A stretch of 64,000 nucleotides of DNA, taken from contig NZ_LMPO01000007.1 in assembly GCF_001424385.1 (NCBI RefSeq), forward strand, positions 21,449 to 85,448, written 5' to 3'. Source of the DNA: Curtobacterium sp. Leaf183. Lineage in GTDB: Bacteria > Actinomycetota > Actinomycetes > Actinomycetales > Microbacteriaceae. Below the pieces are notes generated by a model that saw only the letters and a list, made by a program, of their open reading frames with translations, ran no database searches and was not told where the DNA came from. This document shows, one piece after another, positions 49,420-63,564 of the stretch. Numbering within the stretch: the stretch's first letter is position 1; every line of letters starts with the position of its first letter. The position numbers and the translations under genes are program-made.

Positions 49420-49959
49420 TCAGACGGACTCGACGTCGATGCTGTTGATCACGACGTCCTCGATCGGCTTGTCACGGCCGTCGGTCGGGACGCCCTCGAT
49501 CGCGTCGACGACCGCGCGCGACTCGTCGTCCGCGACCTCGCCGAAGATGGTGTGCTTGCCCTGCAGCCAGGGGGTCGCCACCGTGGTGATGAAGAACTGC
49601 GAGCCGTTCGTGCCGCGGCCGCCCTGGATGCCGGCGTTGGCCATGGCGAAGATGTACGGGTTCTGGAAGGTGAGCTCCGGGGAGATCTCGTCGTCGAACC
49701 GGTAGCCGGGGCCGCCGACACCCTGACCGAGCGGGTCGCCGCCCTGGATCATGAAGTCCTTGATGATGCGGTGGAAGACCACGCCGTCGTACAGCTTGTC
49801 GGTCGAGACCTTGCCCGTGCCCGGGTGGGTCCATTCCTGCTGCCCCGTCGCGAGGTCGACGAAGTTCTTGACGGTCTTGGGGGCGTGGTTGCCGAACAGG
49901 TTGACGCGGATGTCGCCCTTGTTCGTGTGGATCGTTGCGACAGCGGTGTGCAGAGACAT
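49420..49959 (-). CDS. ppiA: Cyclophilin-type peptidyl-prolyl isomerase
   Basis: 179 residues. FHRIIKDFMIQGGDPLGQG (catalytic arginine), GSQFFITTVATPWLQGKHTIFG (with the cyclophilin Trp) and AMANAGIQGGRGTNGSQFF are intact. It has no signal peptide, so it is cytoplasmic and speeds proline isomerisation in folding. The position near gyrA and crgA matches mycobacterial ppiA. A GAGAAT box ends 6 nt before the ATG. Confidence 0.95.
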   Translation of the reverse strand: MSLHTAVATIHTNKGDIRVNLFGNHAPKTVKNFVDLATGQQEWTHPGTGKVSTDKLYDGVVFHRIIKDFMIQGGDPLGQGVGGPGYRFDDEISPELTFQNPYIFAMANAGIQGGRGTNGSQFFITTVATPWLQGKHTIFGEVADDESRAVVDAIEGVPTDGRDKPIEDVVINSIDVESV

Positions 49960-49965
49960 GTTCCG

Positions 49966-49971
49966 ATTCTC
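49966..49971 (-). promoter_or_regulatory. -10 box GAGAAT before ppiA
   Basis: Minus-strand GAGAAT, six bases, ATG at 49959. It is five-sixths TATAAT-like at the A/T positions that matter most and has no ribosome site after it. Confidence 0.4.
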
Positions 49972-50075
49972 GCATGTGCGACCTGCGTACAGACGAGACG
50001 CACAGGCACGGCCCTGTGACCTGTCAGGCGACCTGGTGGCAGGATGGGTCCACGCCGTTCCGATGGAGGTACCAG

Positions 50076-50654
50076 ATGACGACGATCGAACTGTCGCGCA
50101 AGCGCCGGAAGCAGATCAAGAAGCTCAAGGGCAAGACCGCCTCGCTCCTCGGCGAGCAGCGCAAGGTGCTCGAGCACGCGAACGAGATCCTCGCCGACGC
50201 CCGGTCGCACGCCGCCGACGCCGCACGCAAGGACATCGCCCCCCGCGTCCAGCACGCGATCGACAACGGGGTCCGCCCGGCTGTCGCCACCGGTGTGCAC
50301 GCCGCCACCTCGGCCGCGCAGTCTGCGTCGCACCGGTTCCAGACCGAGGTCATCCCCGGCCTGGTCTCGACTGCGGGTTCGGTCATGAGCGTGGGCGACC
50401 TCGCCAAGGACCCCCGCGTCAAGAAGCTCGTGAAGAACGCGCAGAAGAAGAGCAAGAAGGCCCGCAAGACCGCGGCGAAGTACGTGCCGTCCGGTCACAA
50501 GAAGCAGGGCCTCGGCTTCGGTGGCGTCGCGCTGATCGTGGTCGGGGTGGTCGCCGTCGCCGGTGCCGCCTACGCCGCGTACCAGACGCTCCGCGCCGAC
50601 GACGACCTCTGGGTCGCCGACGACGCCGACTCGGCGGGCAAGTCCGCCGCCTGA
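50076..50654 (+). CDS. Small single-pass membrane protein with a basic coiled N-terminal region, function unknown
   Basis: 192 residues. Residues 1-60 are very basic and helical (LSRKRRKQIKKLKGKT), followed by an Ala-rich amphipathic helix to about 110, a Lys-rich stretch (KKLVKNAQKKSKKARKTAAK) and one membrane helix near 148-170 (GLGFGGVALIVVGVVAVAGA). The acidic C-terminus would lie outside. I do not recognise a named family. Its place between ppiA and the tRNA genes is where mycobacteria carry cwsA, a division helper; no sequence claim of homology is made. GGAGGT precedes the ATG. Confidence 0.78.
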   Translation: MTTIELSRKRRKQIKKLKGKTASLLGEQRKVLEHANEILADARSHAADAARKDIAPRVQHAIDNGVRPAVATGVHAATSAAQSASHRFQTEVIPGLVSTAGSVMSVGDLAKDPRVKKLVKNAQKKSKKARKTAAKYVPSGHKKQGLGFGGVALIVVGVVAVAGAAYAAYQTLRADDDLWVADDADSAGKSAA

Positions 50655-50668
50655 CCTCCCGGTTCGTT

Positions 50669-50700
50669 CGAAGGGCCCCGGCATCCGCCGGGGCCCTTCG
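50669..50700 (+). terminator. Strong hairpin terminator
   Basis: CGAAGGGCCCCGGC, ATCC, GCCGGGGCCCTTCG: a perfect 14-bp stem 15 bases after the membrane-protein stop, followed by TCGTC. Confidence 0.85.
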
Positions 50701-51093
50701 TCGTCCCGGGAGGCGGCGCGCACTCGACGGCCGCTCCACCCCGCGAGGTTCCAGAATCACGGAACCTCGACCGCCGTGACGGTCCAGTCCTCGCACCGCA
50801 GCGATTCACTCGCGGCGAGTCTTGTCACCTGGATCCGCCGTGTGGGCACCGGAACCGGGCCGAGCGGGCGCCACGAGCGCTGACGCACACCGTGGCGGAC
50901 GGGGAGGCCCGTGACGGCCTGGCACCGGTCCTCCCGTCCGACTGCCGGCGCGCCCACGCGGTGACTGGTCACAACGCACCGCGCACGCGAACCCAAGCGG
51001 TGCGTCCTGGCCGCTCGCGCGCACACAGCGACATCGCGCCGCAGGGGAAGCGGCGCGAACTGGCACGACGACCGAACGCGGCGAAGGGAGGCA
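50701..51093. other. Gene-free stretch with palindromic repeat copy 6 (50893-50941)
   Basis: No plausible gene in either strand; all open frames have frame-shadow composition. At 50893-50941, TGGCGGACGGGGAGGCCC and GGCACCGGTCCTCCCGTCCGA are a decayed copy of the dispersed palindrome. Nothing else was recognised. Confidence 0.7.
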
Positions 51094-51111
51094 CGAACGC
51101 AGCAGCGTTCG
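51094..51111 (-). terminator. Small hairpin after tRNA-Ala
   Basis: CGAACGC, AGCA, GCGTTCG: a 7-bp perfect stem 11 bases past the tRNA 3' end on the minus strand. It could end the tRNA-Ile/tRNA-Ala transcript. Confidence 0.5.
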
Positions 51112-51122
51112 ATCTGAGGGAG

Positions 51123-51195
51123 TGGAGCCTGGGAGAATCGAACTCCCGACATCCTGCTTGCAAAGCAGGCGCTCTACCAACTGAGCTAAGGCCCC
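51123..51195 (-). tRNA. tRNA-Ala (anticodon TGC)
   Basis: 73 bases. Acceptor GGGGCCT pairs with AGGCTCC (one G-T pair); D arm GCTCAGTTGGTAGAGC; anticodon stem CTGCT..AGCAG with loop TTTGCAA; T arm GGGAGTTCGATTCTCCC. CCA is not encoded. Confidence 0.96.
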
Positions 51196-51236
51196 GGGCG
51201 CCACCGACGATGTCGGCGACCGGATGAAGTTGTACG

Positions 51237-51313
51237 TGGTGGGGCTACAAGGACTTGAACCTTGGACCTCTTCGTTATCAGCGAAGCGCTCTAACCGCCT
51301 GAGCTATAGCCCC
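51237..51313 (-). tRNA. tRNA-Ile (anticodon GAT)
   Basis: 77 bases with encoded CCA. Acceptor GGGGCTA pairs with TAGCCCC; anticodon loop CTGATAA between CTTCG and CGAAG; T arm CAAGGTTCAAGTCCTTG. With tRNA-Ala it forms the usual ileT-alaT pair downstream of gyrA. Confidence 0.96.
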
Positions 51314-51389
51314 TCAGACCGGATGAAAGCCTAGCGCACGAAGTCGCGGGAGCGAAATCGAGCGGGTGACCTCATCCGGACCGGGTGTG

Positions 51390-51789
51390 TCAGTTGTTCG
51401 TGAAGCCCACGAGCAGGCCGCCCGTGATCCGCACACTGAGGTTGTACAGCACGCTCACGATGGCGCCGAGCACGGTGCCGACCACCACGTTGAGGATGCC
51501 CACGACGATGGAGAACCCGAGCACCTGGCCCAGCGAGAACTGGTCCATGATCGAGTAGTTGTTCTGCCCGGTGACGTCCTTGAGCAGGGCGTCGATCTGG
51601 GTGAACACGCCGGTCTGGTTGAGGATGACCCACACCAGCGCGGTCGCCACGACGATCACGATGCTGCCGGCCAGGGCGACGAGGAAGGACAGCTTCACCA
51701 TCGACCAGAAGTCGAGGTAGACCAGCCGCAGTCGCACTTGACGAGTGCCGACGGGTCGTTTCGCCTTCTTCTGGAGCTTCTCGGCGACA

Positions 51790-51797
<8 letters not shown>
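51390..51797 (-). CDS. DUF3566 membrane protein
   Basis: 135 residues with two membrane helices (about 35-59 and 92-117) and a conserved basic N-terminus ([20 protein letters not shown]). This DUF3566 family always lies downstream of gyrA in actinobacteria (Rv0007 in M. tuberculosis); its role is not established, though a division or envelope role is suspected. The ATG at 51797 lies inside the gyrA end (8-nt overlap), which sets the start. Confidence 0.9.
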
Positions 51798-54459
<2,662 letters not shown>

Positions 54460-54575
54460 GCGGCTCGGCTACCTTTCTGACGGCCGGGAGGCCGTGGTGA
54501 CGTTCATCGCGGTGGGCGCGACCACAGGTGGTCGGGACCAGGGCGCGCGGCGGACACCGCGCCTCCTGGGCGGGT

Positions 54576-57191
<2,616 letters not shown>

Positions 57192-57192
<1 letters not shown>

Positions 57193-58433
57193 CAGGCGTC
57201 GGCTTCCGTGGTCGCCGGGGCCGCGGCTCCCGACGTCGCCGGACTGGAGGCCGTGGCCGCGTCCGTCTCGTCGGTCACGATCGCGCCGGCCTCGATCCGC
57301 ACGGTGTGCGCCGCCAGCTGGACGGGCACGTCGCCGAACACCGCGGCCGTGATGAGCACCTGCTCGTAGTCCGCCACCGCGTTGCCGAGGCGTTCACGGC
57401 GCGACTCGTCGAGTTCCGCGAAGACGTCGTCGAGGATGATGATCGGGTCGCCGAGCGTCGACTCGGCGCGGAGGATCGAGGCGCTGGCGAGCTGGATCGC
57501 GAGTGCGAAGGACCAGGATTCCCCGTGGCTGGCGTACCCACGGGCAGGTAACCCGTTCAGGGTGAAGAGGACGTCGTCACGGTGGGGTCCAGCGAGGGTC
57601 AGTCCGCGGTCGAGTTCGTCACGACGACGACGCTCGAGCGCCGCGCGGAAGGCCTCGGCCGCCGCCGGCACGGTGACCGGTTCATCCGGTGTCCCCAACA
57701 CGGGGTCCGTCGCCGAAGCGTCCTCGGGATCGCCGCCACGGACGCTCAGCACCCCGGTGATCGAGGCCTCGTGCCGCTCGCCCGCGACGGTCGCGTAGGC
57801 CTCGGCGACGAACGGCGCGAGCCGTCGGGTCAGGTGGTCGCGCGCGGCGATGATCTCGGAGCCGAACGCGACGAGCCGCTCGTCCCAGACGTCGAGCGTG
57901 GCGAGCGATCCCGACTTGGCTCCGGTCGCCCGAGCCGACTTGAGCAGCGTGTTGCGCTGCCGCAGCGTCCGGTCGTAGTCGGCGATGACGCCCTGCATGC
58001 GCGGGGCGATCTGCACGAGGAGTTCGTCGAGCATCCGGCGCCGGCCCGACGGTTCACCCCGGACCAGCGCGAGGTCCTCCGGTGCGAACAGCACGCTCGT
58101 GCAGTACCGCGGCAGTTCGCGCGCCTTGATCGGCGCCCGGTTGATCTGTGCGCGGTTCGACCCCGTGCGGTTGATCTGCACCTCGGCCAGGATGCTGCGG
58201 TCCTCGTGTGCGAGTCGTGCGCGGACGATCGCGGCGTCGCAGCCCTGGCGGACCAGTGCGGCGTCGGTCGGGACACGGTGGGACCCGAGGGTGGAGAGGT
58301 AGGCGATGGACTCGACCAGGTTGGTCTTGCCCTGGCCGTTCCGCCCGACGAACAGGTTCGGCCCGCGTGCGAGGTCGACCTCCGCCTGCCGGTAGTTCCG
58401 GAAGTCGGTGAGCTGGAGGTGGTCGACGTGCAC
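57192..58433 (-). CDS. recF: DNA replication and repair protein RecF
   Basis: 413 residues from a GTG. SMC-like ATPase: LTDFRNYRQAEVDL start, Walker A GRNGQGKTN at 30-38, signature region near YASHGESWSFALAIQLASA and Walker B PIIILDDVFAELDESRR. It loads RecA at gaps with RecO/RecR. The tail from about 390 is Ala/Thr-rich and longer than usual. Confidence 0.95.
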
Positions 58434-58460
58434 GCGGGCCGGAGCGGAGTCCCGGAGGGA

Positions 58461-59345
58461 CTAGGCCTTCTTGACGGCGTGGCCGCCGAACTGGTTGCGC
58501 AGCGCCGCGACGGCCTTCATCGTCGGGGACTGGCTTCCCTGACGCGAGACGAAGCGCGCGAACATGGCCGCGGAGAGCGCGGGCATCGGGACCGCGAGCT
58601 CGATCGCCTCTTCGAGGGTCCAACGACCTTCGCCGGAGTCGTCCACGTAGCCCTCGAGCTCGTCGAGCTTCGGGTCCTCGTTGATCGCCAGGACGAGCAG
58701 GTCCAGCAGCCACGAGCGCACGACCGTGCCGCGCTGCCACCCGGCGAAGACCGCGGGGACGTCGTGGACGATGTCCTTGGCCTCGAGGAGCTCGTAGCCC
58801 TCGCCGTAGGCCTGCATGATCGCGTACTCGATGCCGTTGTGCACCATCTTGGCGTAGTGCCCGGCACCGACGCCGCCGGCGTGCGAGAAGCCCTCGCTGC
58901 GAGGACCCTCGGGACGGAGCGCGTCGAACACGGGCATCGCGAACTCGAGGTCCTTGACGTCGCCGCCCGCCATCATGCCGTAGCCGTTGTCCTTGCCCCA
59001 CACGCCGCCGGAGACGCCGACGTCCATGTAGCGGATGCCCTTGGCGTCGAGCTGCTTGGCGTGCTTCTCGTCGTCGAGCCACTTCGAGTTGCCGCCGTCG
59101 ATCACCAGGTCACCCGGCTCGAGCACCTCGGCCAGGTCGTTGATGACGTCGTCGGTGATCTTCCCGTGGGGGACCATGACCCAGACCAGGCGCGGGCCGG
59201 TGAGGGCCTTCGCCAGTGCCCCGAGGTCGGCGACGTCCGAGACGGCGGGGTTCGCGTCGTAGCCGACGACGTCGATCCCTGCGTTGCGCAGACGCGCACG
59301 CATGTTGTTGCCCATCTTCCCGAGGCCGACAAGACCGATCTGCAT
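58461..59345 (-). CDS. gnd: 6-phosphogluconate dehydrogenase, decarboxylating (short GndA type)
   Basis: 294 residues, the short form of the family. Cofactor loop GLVGLGKMGNNM, VIDGGNSKW, GVSGGVWGKDNGYGMM and the catalytic lysine in GHYAKMVHNGIEYAIMQA. It makes ribulose 5-phosphate and CO2 with reduction of NAD(P). Its location between dnaN and recF is a known actinobacterial arrangement. ATG with GAGGAAA ribosome site. Confidence 0.95.
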   Translation of the reverse strand: MQIGLVGLGKMGNNMRARLRNAGIDVVGYDANPAVSDVADLGALAKALTGPRLVWVMVPHGKITDDVINDLAEVLEPGDLVIDGGNSKWLDDEKHAKQLDAKGIRYMDVGVSGGVWGKDNGYGMMAGGDVKDLEFAMPVFDALRPEGPRSEGFSHAGGVGAGHYAKMVHNGIEYAIMQAYGEGYELLEAKDIVHDVPAVFAGWQRGTVVRSWLLDLLVLAINEDPKLDELEGYVDDSGEGRWTLEEAIELAVPMPALSAAMFARFVSRQGSQSPTMKAVAALRNQFGGHAVKKA

Positions 59346-59415
59346 GATTTCCTCTTCTGTTCGTCGTCGCGCTGTCGCTGCCCGTGGCGCGTCAGCGCAG
59401 TGTCCGTCTGTTGCG

Positions 59416-60573
59416 CTATCGCAGCAGGAGATTGGGCTGCAGCAGGTACCGGTATCCGTCCGTGGCCGGTTCCTCGCGCGAGGACTGGCCGGTGATGAGC
59501 ACCGGGCCCGGCTTGTTGGGGTTCTCCGTCTTGGTGAAGGAGATGCGGACGAACTCGGAGTGCACCGCGTTCAACCCGTCCAGGAGGAAGGCGGGCTTCA
59601 GCGAGACCACCGTTTCCTCACCGGTCAGCAACGCATCGATCGACTCTGATGCCTGCGCTTGTTCGGATCCGATCGCCTCGAGTGTGAGCCCGTCGACCGA
59701 GAAGGAGAACCGGAGCGCCGCTTCGCGCTCCAGGACGAGGGAGACCCGGCGGACCGCTTCGACCAGCTCGGCCGTGTTGATCACGGCGTGGTCCTGCACG
59801 GTCTCGGGGAAGAGCCGGCGGACCGGCGGGTAGTTGCCCTTGATGAGCAGGGACGTGACCGTCTTGTCGGCGGCCTGGAAGGCGATGAGTTCGCGCTCGG
59901 ACGAGCCGCTGATCGACACCGACACCGTGCTGGCCGACCCGAATGTGCGGCCGACTTCCTGCAGGGTGCGGGCGGGGACGAGCGCGTGCAGCGTCGTGGA
60001 CCCGGTGTCGCCGGCGGCGCGGCCGGAGTCCCACTGGATCGTCCGGACTGCGACGCGGTAGCGGTCGGTCGCGATGAGCGAGAGGTCGTGGTCGCTGACC
60101 TCGAGCTGAACGCCGGTGATGACCGGGGTGACGTCGTCGCGGCTGGCGGCGACGGCGACCTGGGACACGGCTTCGGAGAACGCGTCACCGGGGATCACAC
60201 CGGTCTGCTCGCCGATCTCCGGCAGGGTCGGGTACTCCTCGACCGGCATGCTCAGCAGCGTGAAGTGCGCCGAGCCGCAGGTCACGGTGATGCGTGACTC
60301 TTCCGTGGAGAACGACACGGGGGCGTTCGGCAGGCGGCTCGCGATGTCGTTCAACAGGCGGCCGGAGACCAGGACCGTGCCGGACTCGTCGATCTGCGCC
60401 GCGATCGAGGTCTGTGCCGAGACCTCGTAGTCGAACGACGAGAGCGTCAGACGATCACCCTCGGCGTGGATGAGCACACCCGACAGGATCGGGAGGGTCG
60501 TGCGCTGTGGGAGGAGCTTCACCGCGAATGAGACGGCTTCGGAGAAGACGTCCCGGTTGACCTCGAACTTCAC
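59416..60573 (-). CDS. dnaN: DNA polymerase III beta sliding clamp
   Basis: 385 residues in three similar clamp domains, beginning KFEVNRDVFSEAVSFAVKLL and ending YRYLLQPNLLLR. SMPVEEYPTLPEI and LIKGNYPPVRRLFPE are family hallmarks. The GTG at 60573 starts the family N-terminus; 46 codons of open frame upstream lie in the origin and are rejected. It tethers polymerase III and other clamp-binding enzymes. Confidence 0.97.
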   Translation of the reverse strand: MKFEVNRDVFSEAVSFAVKLLPQRTTLPILSGVLIHAEGDRLTLSSFDYEVSAQTSIAAQIDESGTVLVSGRLLNDIASRLPNAPVSFSTEESRITVTCGSAHFTLLSMPVEEYPTLPEIGEQTGVIPGDAFSEAVSQVAVAASRDDVTPVITGVQLEVSDHDLSLIATDRYRVAVRTIQWDSGRAAGDTGSTTLHALVPARTLQEVGRTFGSASTVSVSISGSSERELIAFQAADKTVTSLLIKGNYPPVRRLFPETVQDHAVINTAELVEAVRRVSLVLEREAALRFSFSVDGLTLEAIGSEQAQASESIDALLTGEETVVSLKPAFLLDGLNAVHSEFVRISFTKTENPNKPGPVLITGQSSREEPATDGYRYLLQPNLLLR

Positions 60574-61045
60574 AGCTGGGACCCCTGTCGTGTCGTCGGA
60601 CTGTCCGGCCGCCCCATTGTGGCACAGCGGAGCGGAGCCCGGATTTCTTGTCATCCCGCCGTCCACAAGGTTGGCCCAGTGATCCAGAGAGATGAAGAGA
60701 GACAAGACCATTAACGCCTGTGCACACTGTGGACAACTCTGGGGATGCCGGTCACCGACAGGGAACTACAAGCGTGTGACTTGTGGGCGGCCTGTGGGAC
60801 CCATCGGGATGAATCAATCTCATCTATCCACTTCCATCCCCAGATTCCACAGGTGACCCCTGCGCTGTGAACAACCCGGCGGCGTGTCCTCCACAGTTAT
60901 CCACAGGCTTTCCACACTGTGAGAAGTCCGGCTGATGGAACCGTCTCAGATGGTGGACGCGCGCCAGGACGAGCCGATCTCGTCGGCGTGGTCCGAGCCT
61001 CCAGGCCCTGAGAACCGATGTTCAGGCGGTCCCCGAGCGGCGCGC
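60574..61045. other. oriC: Replication origin (oriC) region between dnaN and dnaA
   Basis: A 472-base gene-free gap rich in DnaA boxes: perfect TTATCCACA at 60897-60905; TTGTCCACA on the minus strand at 60728-60736; and near matches CCGTCCACA (60659), CTATCCACT (60824), GATTCCACA (60843), TTGTTCACA on minus (60866-60874), TCCTCCACA (60887) and CTTTCCACA (60908). Around 60809-60835 is the least GC-rich stretch, a candidate unwinding site. The dnaA-dnaN location is the standard actinobacterial origin. The dnaN promoter must also lie here. Confidence 0.88.
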
Positions 61046-62500
61046 TCAGCGGTAGCGGCGGTCCTGCTTGATGCGGCTGGTGAGTTCCGTCACCTGGTTG
61101 TAGATCGAGCGGCGCTCCTTCATGAGCTCCGCGATCTTCTTGTTCGCGTACATCACCGTGGTGTGGTCGCGGTTGCCGAACAGCTGCCCGATCTTGGGCA
61201 GGGAGAGACTCGTGAGCTCGCGGCACAGGTACATCGCGATCTGGCGTGCGGTCGCGATCGCCTGCGACCGGGAGGACCCGTAGAGGTCGTCGACGGAGAG
61301 CTTGAAGTACTCCGCGGTGTGGTTGATGATGTCGGTCGGCGCGATGACGTTGTCCTCGTCGAGCGTGATCAGGTCCTTGAGGACCGTCTGCACGAGCGCC
61401 ATGTCGACCGCGGTCCGGTTCAGGCTCGCGAACGCGGTGACCCGGATGAGCGTGCCCTCGAGTTCGCGGATGTTGCTCGAGACCTTCGACGCCATGAACT
61501 CGAGGATGTCGTCGGGGACCTGTAGGTGGTCCGACTGCGCCTTCTTGCGGAGGATCGCGATGCGGGTCTCGAGGTCGGGAGCCTGGACGTCCGTGATCAG
61601 ACCCCACTCGAACCGACTGCGCATGCGGTCCTCGAAGCCCGTCAGGTGCTTCGGCGCCACGTCGGACGTGATGACGACCTGCTTGTTGTGGTCGTGCAGC
61701 GTGTTGAACGTGTGGAAGAAGGCTTCCTGCGTGGAGTCCTTGCCCTGCAGGAACTGGATGTCGTCGATGAGCAGGATGTCGATGTCGCGGTACCGCTGCT
61801 GGAACTGGTTCGCCCGGTTGTTCGCGATCGAGTTGATGAAGTCGTTCGTGAACTCCTCACTCGACACGTAGCGCACGCGGATGCCCGGGTACAGGCTCTC
61901 GGCGTAGTGGCCGATCGCGTGGAGCAGGTGGGTCTTGCCGAGTCCCGAGTCGCCGTAGATGAACAGCGGGTTGTAGGCCTTGGCCGGGGCTTCCGCGACG
62001 GCGACCGCTGCGGCGTGGGCGAAGCGGTTCGAGGCGCCGATGACGAAGTTGTCGAAGTTGTACTTCGGGTTGAGCCGGGACTCGGGTCGGCCGCTGGTCC
62101 CCGGTGCGTCGATCTGGCTCGGGACGAACGGGGCCTCGATGTACTGGCGGGGGGCCACGCTCTGCTCGACCGGCATCTGCGTCGGCTCGGCGTAGGCCGG
62201 CACCGAGGGGTCGACCCGGGGCTCGGAGGCCATGTCCGGGTTGACGGTGATCGCGAAGTTCGCCACGGAGTCGTCGCCGATGCGGGAGACGGCCTCGGTG
62301 ATGGGGACGCGGATGCGCTGCTCGAGCATGCCGCGGGTCAGGTCGTTCGGCACCTCGAGGTAGAGCGTGCCGGCGAGGACGCCCTTCGGTTCGACGAGGT
62401 TGAGGAAGCCGTGCAGCTGCGGCGTGATCCGGTCGTCCTGGGCGAGGAGTCCGAGGACCGACGACCAGAGGTCCTCGACAGGGTCGGCCGGCATCGTCAT
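61046..62500 (-). CDS. dnaA: Chromosomal replication initiator DnaA
   Basis: 484 residues. Domain I (about 1-90), a variable linker, AAA+ domain III with Walker A YGDSGLGKT near 182-190 and Walker B LLIDDIQFLQG, and the DNA-binding domain IV ending with GQLFGNRDHTTVMYANKK, the DnaA signature. It binds DnaA boxes and melts oriC. The ATG at 62500 or the one two codons later could be used. It is transcribed leftward, away from rpmH. Confidence 0.97.
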   Translation of the reverse strand: MTMPADPVEDLWSSVLGLLAQDDRITPQLHGFLNLVEPKGVLAGTLYLEVPNDLTRGMLEQRIRVPITEAVSRIGDDSVANFAITVNPDMASEPRVDPSVPAYAEPTQMPVEQSVAPRQYIEAPFVPSQIDAPGTSGRPESRLNPKYNFDNFVIGASNRFAHAAAVAVAEAPAKAYNPLFIYGDSGLGKTHLLHAIGHYAESLYPGIRVRYVSSEEFTNDFINSIANNRANQFQQRYRDIDILLIDDIQFLQGKDSTQEAFFHTFNTLHDHNKQVVITSDVAPKHLTGFEDRMRSRFEWGLITDVQAPDLETRIAILRKKAQSDHLQVPDDILEFMASKVSSNIRELEGTLIRVTAFASLNRTAVDMALVQTVLKDLITLDEDNVIAPTDIINHTAEYFKLSVDDLYGSSRSQAIATARQIAMYLCRELTSLSLPKIGQLFGNRDHTTVMYANKKIAELMKERRSIYNQVTELTSRIKQDRRYR

Positions 62501-62839
62501 GTCGCGCTCGTCTCCAGGTGTCGTGTCGTCGGGTACTCGTCGTGCTGCATCGAGCGCGCGGATCCGTGTGCGGACCGAGGCGACTTCGTCGACGCCGTCG
62601 TTCCGTCGGGCGGGATCACGGGCGTGACTTGCCCACAGGGTTGTCCACAGTCGCGGCCACGGCTGCCCGGGTCGATCCGGGAGTGGTGCTTCCGCGTCGT
62701 ACCGGGCCGCAAGGCGGTTCGATCACACCACTGTAAAGGACCGGAGCGGGTCCCACCGAACGGAAGTTGTCCCCAGTGTGGAGAACGCTCGCTCCCCGCT
62801 GTTCCCGGCGGATGCACGGCCTCGGACGTGCTCCGGGGT
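62501..62839. promoter_or_regulatory. dnaA-rpmH intergenic region with DnaA boxes
   Basis: No gene. It carries TTGCCCACA at 62629, TTGTCCACA at 62641, TTGTCCCCA at 62766 and TTCTCCACA on the minus strand at 62777-62785. These probably allow DnaA to repress its own promoter and may form a second part of the origin. Confidence 0.7.
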
Positions 62840-62869
62840 TTGACCTCGGCGCACTCGGTCACGTACCGT
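62840..62869 (+). promoter_or_regulatory. Promoter of rpmH (TTGACC - 18 - TACCGT)
   Basis: TTGACC at 62840-62845 and TACCGT at 62864-62869 are separated by 18 bases, the best two-box promoter in the window. Transcription would start near 62876, giving a leader of roughly 85 bases before rpmH. Confidence 0.7.
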
Positions 62870-62962
62870 TGTCCAGTTGACTGCGGCCCCTTGGTCGCGC
62901 CCACCTGCGTCAACCCACCCCATTCGTGACGGCCCGCCTCGAGCAGCCGTATGGAGAAGATC

Positions 62963-63100
62963 ATGAGCAAGCGCACCTTCCAGCCGAACAACCGTCGTCG
63001 CGCCAAGAAGCACGGCTTCCGTCTCCGCATGCGCACCCGCGCCGGCCGCAGCATCCTGGCCGCACGTCGCGCCAAGGGCCGTACCGAGCTCTCTGCGTGA
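62963..63100 (+). CDS. rpmH: Ribosomal protein bL34
   Basis: 45 residues: starts [20 protein letters not shown] and ends KGRTELSA, very rich in Arg and Lys. This is full-length bL34. GGAGAAGATC lies just before the ATG. It is followed by rnpA as in nearly all bacteria. Confidence 0.98.
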   Translation: MSKRTFQPNNRRRAKKHGFRLRMRTRAGRSILAARRAKGRTELSA

Positions 63101-63213
63101 TCTGATCCTGCTGGATCCGCTCACCGCTGTTCCCGGCGCCGCGTCGGCTGGACCACTGTCCTGCCGCGCGGCGCTTCGGTGTGCCGTGCGCAGGAACCGA
63201 TCGTGGTGACCGC

Positions 63214-63564
63214 GTGATCGCGCGTGCGAACCGCATCGTCCGCGGCGACGACTACCGGATGACGGTCCGGCGTGGGCGTCGCAGCGCGACCGGCAACGTC
63301 GTGGTGTCCGTGGTCCGACGGTCCACGGATGCGTCGGGTCCGACGCGGTTCGGGTTCATCGTGGCGAAGACGGTCGGCAACGCCGTCACCCGCAACCTGG
63401 TCCGGCGGCGTCTCAAGGCCATCGCGCACGAGCTCCTGCAGACGCACCCCACGGGCTTCGACGTGGTGGTCCGCGCACTGCCAGCCGCTCCGCAGGCCAC
63501 ATGGCCTACCCTGCTCGAAGACGTCTCGCGATCGTTCGCGCGCGGTGTGGAGAAGGCAGCATGA
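63214..63564 (+). CDS. rnpA: Ribonuclease P protein component
   Basis: 116 residues. The family core FGFIVAKTVGNAVTRNLVRR with the RNR-type motif is present, after IARANRIVRGDDYRMTVRRG. It binds RNase P RNA for tRNA 5' maturation. GTG at 63214 chosen because IARANRIV is the usual actinobacterial start; an ATG-like start at 63181 would add 11 atypical residues. Its stop overlaps yidD (ATGA). Confidence 0.95.
   Translation: MIARANRIVRGDDYRMTVRRGRRSATGNVVVSVVRRSTDASGPTRFGFIVAKTVGNAVTRNLVRRRLKAIAHELLQTHPTGFDVVVRALPAAPQATWPTLLEDVSRSFARGVEKAA

Noticed and set aside
50757-51227. Several 100-130-codon frames between the membrane protein gene and the tRNAs
   Set aside because: They cross tRNA genes or a palindromic repeat, have shadow-like composition and no start signals.
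62497-63447. Minus-strand frames across rpmH and rnpA
   Set aside because: Antisense to well-defined rpmH and rnpA; no domains or ribosome sites.
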